Below, piece after piece: positions 6,725-14,543 of a DNA stretch of 27,491 nt (its first letter is position 1; each line of letters begins with the position of its first letter). Made by a program: the position numbers and the translations under genes. The stretch covers positions 1 through 27,491 of the IMG/VR virus record IMGVR_UViG_3300037246_001230, one strand, 5' to 3'. This DNA is from a virus. The notes under the pieces are model-generated. The model did no database searches and was not told where the DNA came from. It saw only the letters and a program-made list of their open reading frames with translations.

Positions 6725-7306
6725 CTAATCGTCGTCGTCGTCCCATGTATCGTCGGCATCATCATCGTCGTCGTCAACGTCGCTCAGTTCTTCGTCAGCT
6801 TTCGCTGGCGCATTACCGAACGCTTCGCCGGCCTTCATAAATTGCACGATACGCAGATTTGCATTCACTCCCTTGCCGCCAACCTCATGGTCTTGACACC
6901 ACAGCGTAATCACCGTGTTGACGTAGCAGCCGGCATACAAGATGCCGTCAGCCTCGTCCACTGGCTTGCGCTTGCGATCCACCAGCACAGGTCGTGTGGT
7001 GTTCGACGTAGCGATGTAGAACATTCCTTCGTAACCTTCATAGTCCTTCTTCTTGTCATGGTCTTTGGCAAGTCCGTAGCACCGTTTCAGACCTTTGGGC
7101 TTCTCACCGAACGCTTCGAGCACAATGCGTTTGGATTCCGCTTTGATTTCTTTAATCACTTTCGCATGGGCCTTGTCGGAAGGGTCCAATAGGAACGTCG
7201 CCTGAAACTTCTCGGCTTGTCCCTTTGTAAATGATTTGGCCTGATACAGATGCGGGAACGACAATCTCCCGCCCTCGATGCTGATTTTTTCGCTTGTTAT
7301 GCTCAT
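6725..7306 (-). CDS. DUF2815-type single-stranded DNA-binding protein
   Basis: 193 aa. The N-terminal core (GRLSFPHLYQ, EKFQATFLLD, KHAKVIKEI-like helix, GMFYIATSN, GILYAGCYVN, VNANLRIVQF) matches the DUF2815/T7 gp2.5-like OB-fold proteins of phages. It ends in a strongly acidic tail (residues ~174-193, nearly all Asp), the typical C-terminus of SSBs that contacts polymerase and helicase. AAGGT lies about 9 nt before the ATG. Location in a replication operon with DUF2800 and polymerase is the usual context of this family. The gene is followed directly by the terminator at 6640-6707. Confidence 0.88.
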   Translation of the reverse strand: MSITSEKISIEGGRLSFPHLYQAKSFTKGQAEKFQATFLLDPSDKAHAKVIKEIKAESKRIVLEAFGEKPKGLKRCYGLAKDHDKKKDYEGYEGMFYIATSNTTRPVLVDRKRKPVDEADGILYAGCYVNTVITLWCQDHEVGGKGVNANLRIVQFMKAGEAFGNAPAKADEELSDVDDDDDDADDTWDDDDD

Positions 7307-7362
7307 TAGCTTGTTACCTTGTTACTGTTGCTTGATTTCCGACTGAAAGTCGTCGGCACTTC

Positions 7363-7566
7363 TCAACAGTTTCGCGGGTAATCCCATTTCGAAACGTCGA
7401 TGATCTGTTTCGCCTTGCGCCGCACGGAAATCGGTACGGTTTCGTTCTTCGCCACAAAATCAATAAAGTCGATCCGGAGTGCATTCTCCATGCCGTGCGC
7501 TCGCTCCGGATCGTCCAGTACGCGAGCGATTGCTTCGACGCGCCGGGTAATGTCAGTCGGTTTCAT
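7363..7566 (-). CDS. Small helical phage protein, unknown function
   Basis: 67 aa. ATG at 7566 is used; it overlaps the DUF2800 stop by 14 nt. A frame upstream to 7611 would extend further into that gene and is unlikely. It begins MKPTDITRRVEAIARVLDDP and continues with AHGMENALRIDFIDFVA, a helical pattern (RIxxIAxxxxDPExAHxxExxLxxDFxxxIA) that I recognise as a common small hypothetical protein in proteobacterial phages. No catalytic motif. The 56-nt gap to the SSB gene contains a small CCGAC/GTCGG hairpin and no other gene. Confidence 0.75.
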   Translation of the reverse strand: MKPTDITRRVEAIARVLDDPERAHGMENALRIDFIDFVAKNETVPISVRRKAKQIIDVSKWDYPRNC

Positions 7567-8701
7567 CAGGTAGCTCCGGCAGCTCGTCCACACTGGCGGC
7601 ATATGCTTCACGCTTGTCGGAACCGGGAACCAGTACAGGCTTGCCGCGCGGCTTGTGACAGTGCTTCTTCATAATCACATGATCTTCACCGAACGCTTTC
7701 TCAAATGCCGGCGCTGTGATCAGTTTCTTGGTGAACATATCGGCCACCTTGATCTTGTGCGCTCTCATAGCTTTTTCAGCGTCTTTAGCATCCCGCCATG
7801 CACGATTCGAGCGACCTTCGACCATCTTAAAAGGTAAACCGTCGCCACCAATAATTTCTTTTCCTTGCGCGACCAGTGATGTAACTGATTCCGTTACATC
7901 TACGCACCACTTCACGATTTCGGGAACCAGACTCATAGCTTCTCCGAGTTCGGATTCCCCCATTTCGTTTGGGTTTGTAATCTCCTGCAGCTCATCGACC
8001 AGCGCATCCGTAACCATTTCATAACGGGTCTGACACGTTCCCTTGATCTTGCACCACTGGCAATGCGCGCCGGCCTTGAATGGCGCGTCGTCGGTGTCAG
8101 CGAGGTCCGCTGCCGGCTCGACAATTTCGTTCGCCCAGGTGAGCAGTTCTTCGGCGCTAATCTCCCACTCGTCAATCCAGTCAAGGCGCGGCTGACAGAT
8201 GCACAGCTTGAACTTTTTGAAGTCGTACAGATGCCCATGCTCTTGGAACAGCCCGAGTGCGTACAGCTTCAACTGCGGGTTATCTTCGGCATGGATCTGA
8301 ATGCCCTTGCCATACTTCAAGTCGATCACGACTGCCGTGCCATCGTTCAGCAGAGCGGCATCGAGTGTGCCGAATCCACCGTCAACCCATGCGTCATAGC
8401 TGACCTTCGCTTCGATCAGTTCTTCTTCGCACTCAAATTGCTCGACGTAATTCAGGAAATACTGAACATGGCCCGCCATTTCTTTGTCGCACTCGAACTC
8501 GCCATCAGGATCTTTCTGCCCGATAAAGGCGTCAGCGTTTTTCTTGTTGATTCGGGCCAGCTCACTGATCCAATGTGCGAACGAACCTTCGGCGGCATAG
8601 ACCGATGTGGTATCGGCCATGCCTTCGGTTGCTTTGACGGAGCCGGGACAGACCAGCCAGCGTTCAGCTGCAGATGGTCCCTTCGGTGAATGTTCGCTCA
8701 T
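7553..8701 (-). CDS. DUF2800 Cas4/RecB-like nuclease
   Basis: 382 aa, a PD-(D/E)XK exonuclease family common in phage replication modules. Catalytic residues are visible: GTLDAALL (D114), VVIDLKYGKG (D127, K129), then a QLKLYALG helix (142-150) giving the QxxxY motif. Four Cys are placed as in Cas4 and AddB iron-sulfur nucleases: C18 in WLVCPGS and C214, C217, C223 in HCQWCKIKGTC, suggesting a 4Fe-4S cluster. It probably resects DNA ends for recombination together with the downstream SSB. GGAGG lies about 8 nt before the start. Its ATG shares a base with the upstream TAA stop. Confidence 0.92.
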   Translation of the reverse strand: MSEHSPKGPSAAERWLVCPGSVKATEGMADTTSVYAAEGSFAHWISELARINKKNADAFIGQKDPDGEFECDKEMAGHVQYFLNYVEQFECEEELIEAKVSYDAWVDGGFGTLDAALLNDGTAVVIDLKYGKGIQIHAEDNPQLKLYALGLFQEHGHLYDFKKFKLCICQPRLDWIDEWEISAEELLTWANEIVEPAADLADTDDAPFKAGAHCQWCKIKGTCQTRYEMVTDALVDELQEITNPNEMGESELGEAMSLVPEIVKWCVDVTESVTSLVAQGKEIIGGDGLPFKMVEGRSNRAWRDAKDAEKAMRAHKIKVADMFTKKLITAPAFEKAFGEDHVIMKKHCHKPRGKPVLVPGSDKREAYAASVDELPELPDETD

Positions 8702-9087
8702 TACGCATCCTCCACCTGTGCCTTCGCATCATCAATGACACGCTGGTATTTCTTCTCACTGAGCTGGCCGAGTGTCGATGCGCCATACGATTTCAGGAGC
8801 GATTTTACTGCCGCCTGGTTGATTGTCTCTTGCAGAATTTTTAGTTCCGCTCGCACATCTGGCAAGGTCAGCTCGGTGTCGTCGCCTTTCTTCTTATCCG
8901 TTTTGCCGACTGTGGTTTTCTTGCCCTTCTTCTTCTTCGGCGTCGGCGCGTCGTCGTCGTCGTCAGGATCTTCGACGGTGGTCGGCCCGGTAGGCACATA
9001 GCCGCGCTCGGCCAGTAATGCTTCGAGTGCGGCGGCGATTCGCCCAAGATTTTCGTTAATTGTTTCGAGATCAGATTCGATGGTCAT
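8701..9087 (-). CDS. Coiled-coil/charged-linker phage protein upstream of DUF2800
   Basis: 128 aa in three parts: an N-terminal amphipathic helix (ESDLETINENLGRIAAALEA), a low-complexity linker that is first acidic (DPDDDDD) then basic (KKKKGKK, KKK; residues ~40-70), and a C-terminal helical domain (LPDVRAELKILQETINQAAV, then LLKSYGASTLGQL, EKKYQRVIDDA). The C-terminal phrase AVKxLLxxYGAxxLxxLxxxKY is familiar from many phage proteins encoded near recombination genes. I know no assigned biochemical function. GAGGAA lies 6 nt upstream of the ATG. TAATG coupling to DUF2800 suggests joint expression. Confidence 0.82.
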   Translation of the reverse strand: MTIESDLETINENLGRIAAALEALLAERGYVPTGPTTVEDPDDDDDAPTPKKKKGKKTTVGKTDKKKGDDTELTLPDVRAELKILQETINQAAVKSLLKSYGASTLGQLSEKKYQRVIDDAKAQVEDA

Positions 9088-9190
9088 AGCGTTCCTCTAT
9101 AGATATGTGACACTCGGAATCCGTTTTCAGGACGTTCGTGTCGTAATGAAGGGTGCGGCAGCTGCCGTGTTGGTTCGTGATAATTCTCAT
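9071..9190 (-). CDS. 39-aa ORF at the head of the replication operon
   Basis: A short frame beginning MRIITNQHGSCRTLHYDTNV. It has a good ribosome binding site (GAGG, 8 nt before ATG) and its end overlaps the start of the next gene by 17 nt, so it could serve as a translated leader. Two Cys are present. No similarity is recognised. It occupies most of the apparent gap upstream of the 128-aa gene. The evidence is only the ribosome binding site and overlap, so it may be a leader peptide or spurious. Confidence 0.4.
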   Translation of the reverse strand: MRIITNQHGSCRTLHYDTNVLKTDSECHISIEERYDHRI

Positions 9191-9278
9191 TTTGTATGCC
9201 TCACGTTGTTATCGCATTAACTTGATTGATTGCCGGGAGCAGCTGGTCGTCCACCTTGCGGGGGAGTTGCAGTTCTGG
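9191..9278. promoter_or_regulatory. Divergent control region between replication and primase operons
   Basis: This stretch separates the minus-strand replication operon from the plus-strand operon, so promoters in both directions are expected here or just inside the flanking ORFs. I found no convincing pair of -35/-10 boxes. The weak candidate TTGGTT, 17 nt, TGTATG on the plus strand matches consensus at only about half its positions and lies under the 39-aa ORF. The region contains the left arm of the 13-bp inverted repeat described separately and a GGGGGAG about 12 nt before the ATG at 9279. Confidence 0.45.
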
Positions 9279-9301
9279 ATGATTAAGTCCAGCTGCTCCC
9301 G
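9234..9301. repeat. Perfect 13-bp inverted repeat spanning a gene start
   Basis: The arms CGGGAGCAGCTGG (9234-9246) and CCAGCTGCTCCCG (9289-9301) are exact reverse complements, separated by 42 nt. Each arm contains the palindrome CAGCTG. The right arm lies inside the first codons of the gene starting at 9279, and that gene's ribosome binding site and ATG lie in the loop. No T-tract follows on either strand, so this is not an intrinsic terminator. Its place between divergent operons fits a repressor operator pair or an mRNA hairpin controlling translation. Confidence 0.75.
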
Positions 9302-9680
9302 ACTCCCGAAGCGTACCCTTGAAAATGCGGCGGCGCAAGAATACGATGCCCTTTCTGTATTAAATCCAACACAGGAATACGTGATTGTGGTAAAGAAACC
9401 CCTGACAAAACGTCAAGAAGTACGCTATGACAAGGTTCTGAGCCAAATTCGTGATCGTTTCGGCTCCTACGAGTCCATAGCCCGAAAGTCATTCATCATT
9501 TACGATGAGGAAATCACCGGCAATACGATCCGAGTCTGGTTTTTGGAGCGCCGAATTTCCACCGATTTTTGCTTCACCCTGTATGAAATGATGGGTCGGA
9601 GCTTTCCCATTTGCGACTTGCTGCCGTGGTTGATTACCTATTTCGTTGAATTTCATCAACTTCAGGGAGAATCGGAGTGA
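9279..9680 (+). CDS. Hypothetical phage protein, first gene of the primase operon
   Basis: 133 aa from ATG at 9279; the frame stays open upstream to 9153, but that part would cover the divergent control region and has poor coding character. The sequence begins MIKSSCSRLPKRTLENAAAQ and contains a strand-helix stretch (EYVIVVKKPLTKRQEVRYDK) and a hydrophobic C-terminus (LLPWLITYFVEFHQL). No family recognised. GGGGGAG lies ~12 nt before the start, longer than usual, so the start is uncertain. The end overlaps the next start as GTGA. Confidence 0.65.
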   Translation: MIKSSCSRLPKRTLENAAAQEYDALSVLNPTQEYVIVVKKPLTKRQEVRYDKVLSQIRDRFGSYESIARKSFIIYDEEITGNTIRVWFLERRISTDFCFTLYEMMGRSFPICDLLPWLITYFVEFHQLQGESE

Positions 9681-10009
9681 TTGGGTTCAAATTCTTAATT
9701 TTAGGGAAAGAAAACAAACCCCTGAATCACGGTACGATCATCGAGAAGGTGATCGAAGGCAAATATCTGTGTCAGTTCACCCGGATACCGACCAGTTGCA
9801 GGGTGGTCGATGTGACTGAGATTCAGGGCTGGAATTTGTTTCCAACCGACGATGCCATGAATGAGTTCATTGCGGCATTGGAGAAAAAGCCGGCCGGCAC
9901 GACCCCGCCAGCAGATCCACCAGCAGATCCACCGAAAACGAACGGGAGTAAGGCAAATGCCAAGAAGTCAAAAGCCAAGAAAAAAGCGAAACCCAAACCC
10001 AAAAAGTAA
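9677..10009 (+). CDS. Small protein with Lys/Pro-rich basic tail
   Basis: 110 aa starting at GTG in a GTGA overlap with the upstream stop, with GGGAG upstream. Residues 1-70 look like a compact folded domain (GTIIEKVIEGKYLCQFTRIP, VDVTEIQGWNLFPTDDAMNEF). A low-complexity linker (PPADPPADPP) and a very basic tail ending KAKPKPKK follow, which probably bind nucleic acid or are disordered. No family is recognised. The linker carries a short tandem repeat (GCAGATCCACCA twice). Confidence 0.75.
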   Translation: MIGFKFLILGKENKPLNHGTIIEKVIEGKYLCQFTRIPTSCRVVDVTEIQGWNLFPTDDAMNEFIAALEKKPAGTTPPADPPADPPKTNGSKANAKKSKAKKKAKPKPKK

Positions 10010-10031
10010 CGGAGCCGGAGGGCAAGCACAC

Positions 10032-10610
10032 ATGAGCAACAAAAGAGGATACGCCGGCAACGCCCGGTTCGTTGAAATTGGATCACCGGGCGTTCCGTTC
10101 CGCTTCCTAGTCAACCTCGATACGCTGGAAGGTATGCGCTTTGAGGAAAAACTGGCAGTGGTCAAACTGCCAGTGTCGGGAACGGGCATTGGCGACATTC
10201 CGCTTGAACATACAGAAGAAATTGAGAGTGTCGGCTGGTCCGTGATACTGCTGATCGGCGGCAAGCAAAATGGCATCGACTTCCCGGCCATCGAACCGGC
10301 AATGGCTTGCTACAACGCGATTATGAACATGATCGAAGCTGTCGGTGTGCCTATGGCAAGCGGCTCAAGGCTAAGACCACCAGAACCAGCGCCGACTATC
10401 CTCGATGCTGATGGCAAGGCGAGAGAAGCGGTCAAGGCGGCGGTAGATGCCGCCGATATCAAGGCTGCGGCCGATCTGATCGAAGCTGGCGAGATCGAAG
10501 CTGGCGAGGCCGGCGAGGATTTGCTGGACCCGGTGATAGATGATGAACCGCCGATATTGAGTGATGAAGAACTGGAAGCACTGACAGCTCCGGATGAAGA
10601 TCAGAAATGA
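10032..10610 (+). CDS. Hypothetical phage protein with acidic C-terminus
   Basis: 192 aa from ATG at 10032, preceded by GGAGGGC at good spacing; the longer frame from 9861 overlaps the previous gene and is rejected. The N-terminal half is a folded domain (GSPGVPFRFLVNLDTLEGMR, IESVGWSVILLIGG). The C-terminal ~75 residues are Ala/Glu/Asp-rich with short repeats (IEAGEIEAGEAGED) and probably form a disordered acidic tail. Function not recognised. It is ATGA-coupled to the next gene. Confidence 0.78.
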   Translation: MSNKRGYAGNARFVEIGSPGVPFRFLVNLDTLEGMRFEEKLAVVKLPVSGTGIGDIPLEHTEEIESVGWSVILLIGGKQNGIDFPAIEPAMACYNAIMNMIEAVGVPMASGSRLRPPEPAPTILDADGKAREAVKAAVDAADIKAAADLIEAGEIEAGEAGEDLLDPVIDDEPPILSDEELEALTAPDEDQK

Positions 10611-10777
10611 GATTCACCTGGCGTTTGTTCATGTGCGTGATGGGTGACCACAGCCCTAGCCATGAGTGGAAGGATATCTTCGCCGGCAAGCAGATTCGCG
10701 AGTGTGTCAACTGCGGCAAAATCGTGGAAGAACGGGCCGGCAGACCTATCGAGAAGTCTGGGAGATTGAAGCGATGA
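10607..10777 (+). CDS. 56-aa protein with CxxC knuckle
   Basis: This short gene is fixed by ATGA overlaps at both ends (start 10607 with the upstream stop, stop 10775-10777 with the downstream start at 10774). The protein begins MRFTWRLFMCVMGDHSPSHE and includes the phrase ECVNCGKIVEER, half of a zinc ribbon. Additional possible ligands are C10, H15 and H19. It could be a small zinc-binding nucleic-acid or protein adaptor; no family recognised. Confidence 0.65.
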   Translation: MRFTWRLFMCVMGDHSPSHEWKDIFAGKQIRECVNCGKIVEERAGRPIEKSGRLKR

Positions 10778-10992
10778 GTGTCCGAGTAAAGAAGTCAGAT
10801 CCACCGGAGACTACCGAAATACTGGCTGACTCCATCGTCCGTATCAGCGCGGCACTGACCAAACTGGAAGCGACAGGCGTGAATCACAAGGCAATCGTTA
10901 TCCTGATTCAGGCTGCAACCAAGTTGTCCCGGCGAGATATTGAGGCTGTGCTCGACGCGCAGAAACGACTGGCTGCGTGGTATTGCCGGTGA
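10774..10992 (+). CDS. Small helical phage protein
   Basis: 72 aa from ATG at 10774, the start given by an ATGA overlap; an upstream in-frame ATG at 10666 would overlap the 56-aa gene. The sequence is helical with regular hydrophobic spacing (DSIVRISAALTKLEATGVNH, IVILIQAATKLSRRDIEAVL), compatible with a small alpha-helical DNA- or protein-binding domain. No family recognised. Its stop overlaps the next start as GTGA. Confidence 0.72.
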   Translation: MSVRVKKSDPPETTEILADSIVRISAALTKLEATGVNHKAIVILIQAATKLSRRDIEAVLDAQKRLAAWYCR

Positions 10993-11252
10993 CCGGGGCG
11001 ACGTTTAAGCACACACCTGAATTTTTGAAAAAAGTGCAGGAAAACAGAGATCTGATAATGAGTGAAATGAGAACCCCGTACAGGGTGGGGCCGGAGCTGG
11101 ACAGACCGATAGATATCCCGGCGCTGGAAGACAACACGACAGTCTCGATGGGGAATATGGGCTGGCATTTCCACCGAGAGCAGCCGTTCACTTGGCTGCA
11201 GATCAAGCTATTGAGATTTTGTCTTGGCCTCACAGTCTCGAAAAACGGCTAA
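10989..11252 (+). CDS. Hypothetical phage protein
   Basis: 87 aa. GTG at 10989 overlaps the previous stop (GTGA) and is preferred to GTG at 10977. The protein has a charged N-terminus (EFLKKVQENRDLIMSEMRTP), a Pro-rich middle (GPELDRPIDIPALED) and an aromatic stretch (MGWHFHREQPFTWLQ) before a hydrophobic end (LLRFCLGL). No motif with known function is seen. It sits in the run of small genes before the primase-helicase. Confidence 0.68.
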   Translation: MTGATFKHTPEFLKKVQENRDLIMSEMRTPYRVGPELDRPIDIPALEDNTTVSMGNMGWHFHREQPFTWLQIKLLRFCLGLTVSKNG

Positions 11253-11272
11253 AATCACAAAGGCATACATCA

Positions 11273-11500
11273 ATGAACAGCTACAAATTTGAAGTCGAAT
11301 GTCCGTACTGCCATTTCAAGCAAACCATCGTCACCGATGTGGTCAACAATCCGATGAGCAACCATTCCGAAATCATCAACTGTGATGCCGAGGAAGGTGG
11401 CTGCGATCTGGAATTTGCTATCAAGTGGCAGCTCTATCCGCGATACCAAACCTTCACACTGAATCCGCTCAAAATGCGGTCAAGCCGCATCGTTAGCTGA
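11273..11500 (+). CDS. Zinc-ribbon-like small protein
   Basis: 75 aa from ATG at 11273, with AAAGG about 9 nt upstream. It carries ECPYCHFKQTIVTDVV and then INCDAEEGGCDLEFAI, giving four Cys in a CxxC...CxxxxxxC arrangement typical of small zinc ribbons. Beta-strand content is high. Such proteins commonly bind nucleic acids or regulators. Three nt separate its stop from the GTG of the primase-helicase, so it may be co-expressed with and assist that enzyme. Confidence 0.75.
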   Translation: MNSYKFEVECPYCHFKQTIVTDVVNNPMSNHSEIINCDAEEGGCDLEFAIKWQLYPRYQTFTLNPLKMRSSRIVS

Positions 11501-11503
11501 TCA

Positions 11504-14290
11504 GTGGCGCGGATCTTCCGCATATCAACCGGGCCATCCCGGTTGTCAACCCGCTTGAAGCGGCGCAAGGTGTCGTGGGCGAAGCTCGCGACCAAGCTGC
11601 AAACCTATCACCAGATCGACCACACCTTCGAGCAGTACATGGCGTTCGATCGCGAGCGGCAGGCGCAGCTCAAGGACGTAGGCTATTACATTGGTGGCTG
11701 GTTCAAAGGATCGAAGCGGCTACAGTCTGAAATGACCCGGCGCTCGCTGATCACGTTGGACGCTGACCATTTGGATTCGTGGGATATCGACGCCGTGATC
11801 GACGCCTATAAGGATTATGAGTTCGTCGCGCATTCGACCATGAAGCACAGCCCTGACACCCCGCGGCTGCGCATCGTATTTCCACTTAGCCAGGACATTA
11901 AGCCAGCTCAGTATGAGCCGGTATCCCGCGCGCTGGCGAACTGGCTCGGCATGGACTGTTATGACGACACCACATTCCAGCCGGCGCGCATCATGTTCTG
12001 GCCGGCAGTAACGGCAGACGGTGAGATCTGGAAGCACCACAACGAGGGTGAACCGGTCAACCCTGAAATGCTACTCGAGCTGTACGACGACTGGCAGGAC
12101 TTCGGTGAGTGGCCGCACTCCAAACGCGTCGATAAGCTGCGGCCCGCAGCTCGGGAAGCGGAAGACCCGCTCACCAAACCCGGCATCATTGGCGCATTCA
12201 ACCGGACATTTGATATTCACGCTGCAATCGCGAGGTTTGAGCTGCCTTATGAAACAACCGACTTTGATAACCGTTATCGACCCTTTAACGCTACGGGGCC
12301 ATCGGGCGCTGTTGTATATGACGACGTTTTCCTCTACTCACACCATGAATCTGATGTGGTTGGACACCAGAATGTCAATGCGTGGGATCTCGTCCGCATT
12401 CACAAGTTTGCGGATGAGGACGCACACCTTAGTGGGGCCGAAGAAACGCCGATGATGAAGCGGCCATCATCGAAGCAGATGATGGCGCTGGCGATGAACG
12501 TACCGGAAGTGGCGTATGAGCTGCGCTACGGTGAGCTGTCCGACCTCGATGCAAGCGAGGCCCGACCCTCGGCATCCCCTACTCCAACAAAGGCAAACCC
12601 ATCGAAAGACGAAACCGTAAAGCCGGACCTCACGTTCAAGAGCCTACTCGGTGAGACTTCTGCGATCAACGCCGAAACGCCGAACCTGCACGAAGTTCTG
12701 GATGCCATGCTCCCCCGGATTGCTGCGGCCCGGCTCGACCCGCACGAAGTCGGCATTCTTGCCGGGGCGCTCAAAGAGAAATACCCAAAACCAGCACCAA
12801 CTAAAGGCGATCTGCTCGGCACCATCAAGCGATCTGGCGAACGACTGATCGCGGGAACCCCCGAAGGCGGCATTGTCGATATCCAGCAGGAACTTATTCA
12901 GGCTGTGCTCGATGAGCATTTCAAGGGCGGCAAAACCGTGCGGCGTGTCGCTAATCGGTATTGGACGTATGAGCGTGGCCTGTGGGCGCTGATCGAAAAC
13001 GAATCCGTCAAGGGTTCAATCGTCAAAACTTTGTCCCGGCTGCGCACCGAACGGCCCGAAGATAAGCTCGCCCTGGTGGCCGCTGTTGGCGAGTCCCAAA
13101 CCAGCACTCTGTCAAATTCCCTGTCCGATATGCAGTCCTCGATCCTTGCGGAACGAGCCGACCGTGACGATCCGCTCGGCCTTATGCGGACGTATCCGCT
13201 GCCGATCATTAACTGTCTGAACTGCGAGCTGCACTTCAATCGCAAAGGCAAGATGAAACGCAAAAAGCACAACCCGGAAAACTTCTTCACCATTCGCGTC
13301 GGCACCGAATACGACCCGGATGCCGAATGTCCTGAGTGGGATCGCTTCAACGGGATTGTGTGGGCTAAGTCCAGTGATCCCGAGGACATGCAGCGTCACC
13401 TCGAAGAACTCGGTGGCTACATCATCCAAATGTCACGCTGGCTCAAGACCTGGGTGCTGTTTCACGGCCCAAAAGATACCGGCAAATCCACCGTCGCAGA
13501 AGTCCTGAAATTGATGCTCGGCACAGCATTCCTCGGGCAGTCCCTCGGTAGATTCGATGAAAGAACGGCAAATAACTTTGCTGAACAAGACCTGATCGGC
13601 AAGCTGGCGATCATCGACGACGACTTCTCCCAAAAAGGCTCGATACCGGACGGGTTCATCAAGAAAGTGTCCGAAGAAAAGTCTATGACCATCCCCATTA
13701 AATTCGGCACATCAGTACAGGCTGTGACTCGGGCGCTGCCCATGATCCTCGCGAATCACTTCCCTCAAACCAGCGATATCTCCGATGCCCTGTCCGAACG
13801 CGCTCTGGTGTTCCCCTTCCACCATCGAATCGCCGGCGCAGATAAAGACGATGCCAGGCGAGCCAAGATGTTCGATGAGCTGCCCGGCATCTTCGTCCGC
13901 TTCGTCGCCGGGCTGCGCCGGCTCCGTAAACGCGGCGATTGGGATATCCCGCTCGACTGCCGTGATGCCCATGACCAATGGCTGATTCACGCTAATACCC
14001 TGAATGCCTTCAAAGAAGAATGCCTCTTTGCCGATCCCGAATCGCGAGTCGAACCGAAACATCTGTGGGAAGTTTATCAACAATGGCTGATCGACAATTC
14101 CTCTACAAAAGGCTCAATTCACGGCCTTAAAAAACCCGAACTCTACACTCGACTCGACGGCCTTCTCGACACAGAACGTGATTCAATCGGCGGTAATTTG
14201 AAGGCTTGGAAAGGCTGGCGACTCCATAATCCGAAGATTGATGAAGTGGAAGTAATTTCGGAAAGTGAGTGGGATGATTCTGATGATTGA
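11504..14290 (+). CDS. Bifunctional primase-SF3 helicase (D5-like)
   Basis: 928 aa, the replicative primase-helicase. The N-terminal archaeo-eukaryotic-type primase region shows LITLDADHLD (D86, D88, motif I), VAHSTMKHSPDTPRLRIVFP (motif II with His110) and DTTFQPARIMFWPA (motif III, ~155-168). A Pro/Ala-rich linker (~350-375) follows, then a D5_N-like region (TYPLPIINCLNCELHFNRKG). The SF3 helicase core has Walker A HGPKDTGKST (~653-662), Walker B LAIIDDDFSQ (~700) and motif C LPMILANHF with a downstream Arg in SERALVFPF. The C-terminus is acidic (SEWDDSDD), possibly for contacts with partner proteins. It starts with GTG at 11504, 3 nt after the previous stop. It is the last gene before the AT-rich inverted-repeat region. 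Confidence 0.93.
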   Translation: MARIFRISTGPSRLSTRLKRRKVSWAKLATKLQTYHQIDHTFEQYMAFDRERQAQLKDVGYYIGGWFKGSKRLQSEMTRRSLITLDADHLDSWDIDAVIDAYKDYEFVAHSTMKHSPDTPRLRIVFPLSQDIKPAQYEPVSRALANWLGMDCYDDTTFQPARIMFWPAVTADGEIWKHHNEGEPVNPEMLLELYDDWQDFGEWPHSKRVDKLRPAAREAEDPLTKPGIIGAFNRTFDIHAAIARFELPYETTDFDNRYRPFNATGPSGAVVYDDVFLYSHHESDVVGHQNVNAWDLVRIHKFADEDAHLSGAEETPMMKRPSSKQMMALAMNVPEVAYELRYGELSDLDASEARPSASPTPTKANPSKDETVKPDLTFKSLLGETSAINAETPNLHEVLDAMLPRIAAARLDPHEVGILAGALKEKYPKPAPTKGDLLGTIKRSGERLIAGTPEGGIVDIQQELIQAVLDEHFKGGKTVRRVANRYWTYERGLWALIENESVKGSIVKTLSRLRTERPEDKLALVAAVGESQTSTLSNSLSDMQSSILAERADRDDPLGLMRTYPLPIINCLNCELHFNRKGKMKRKKHNPENFFTIRVGTEYDPDAECPEWDRFNGIVWAKSSDPEDMQRHLEELGGYIIQMSRWLKTWVLFHGPKDTGKSTVAEVLKLMLGTAFLGQSLGRFDERTANNFAEQDLIGKLAIIDDDFSQKGSIPDGFIKKVSEEKSMTIPIKFGTSVQAVTRALPMILANHFPQTSDISDALSERALVFPFHHRIAGADKDDARRAKMFDELPGIFVRFVAGLRRLRKRGDWDIPLDCRDAHDQWLIHANTLNAFKEECLFADPESRVEPKHLWEVYQQWLIDNSSTKGSIHGLKKPELYTRLDGLLDTERDSIGGNLKAWKGWRLHNPKIDEVEVISESEWDDSDD

Positions 14291-14543
14291 AAATTTTGTT
14301 GTCTGGTTTTCCGAAAAACTTGGAAAGACAGCAACGGCGACTGCCCCCGGTACGCATAAGTTGTTGATTTTTGAATTTAGGGTGAGTTAAGTGAGTCGTT
14401 TCTCTATTGTGAAAGAAAATGAGATTGTGTGTGTATCTAAAAAAATAAATATATAGGCAAAAAGGGAATGTAAGTACAATGGCAAAACGACTCACTTAAC
14501 TCACTTAACTAACTTCCGAAAATCTCGGAAAATGGAGCAAAGC
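14291..14543. other. AT-rich non-coding region with long inverted repeat, candidate replication origin
   Basis: About 250 nt without a credible gene, lying just after the primase-helicase. A perfect 20-bp inverted repeat has arms at 14382-14401 and 14485-14504 around an 83-nt AT-rich spacer that includes an A-run and ATAAATATATAG. The unit CTCACTTAA occurs twice in tandem at 14491-14508 and once, inverted, in the left arm. A small TTCCG/CGGAA hairpin lies just before the next gene. Inverted repeats plus short iterons plus AT-rich DNA beside a replication initiator/primase gene is the usual look of a phage origin. That function is inference. Confidence 0.55.
14382..14504. repeat. Perfect 20-bp inverted repeat with 9-bp iterons
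   Basis: The left arm (14382-14401) begins GTGAGTTAAGTGAGT and the right arm (14485-14504) begins AAACGACTCACTTAA; all 20 positions pair. The spacer is 83 nt. Within the right arm and beyond, CTCACTTAA is repeated head to tail (14491-14499, 14500-14508). No T-tract follows either arm, so it is not an ordinary intrinsic terminator. Confidence 0.85.

Noticed and set aside
14297-14335. TTTCC/GGAAA hairpin after the primase-helicase as a terminator
   Set aside because: Weak stem with bulges and no following T-tract.
14392-14457. 21-codon frame in the AT-rich region as a gene
   Set aside because: Very short, overlaps the inverted-repeat arm and has no independent support.
14491-14508. CTCACTTAA tandem units as a CRISPR-like array
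   Set aside because: Only two adjacent 9-bp copies, no spacers and no cas genes in the window.
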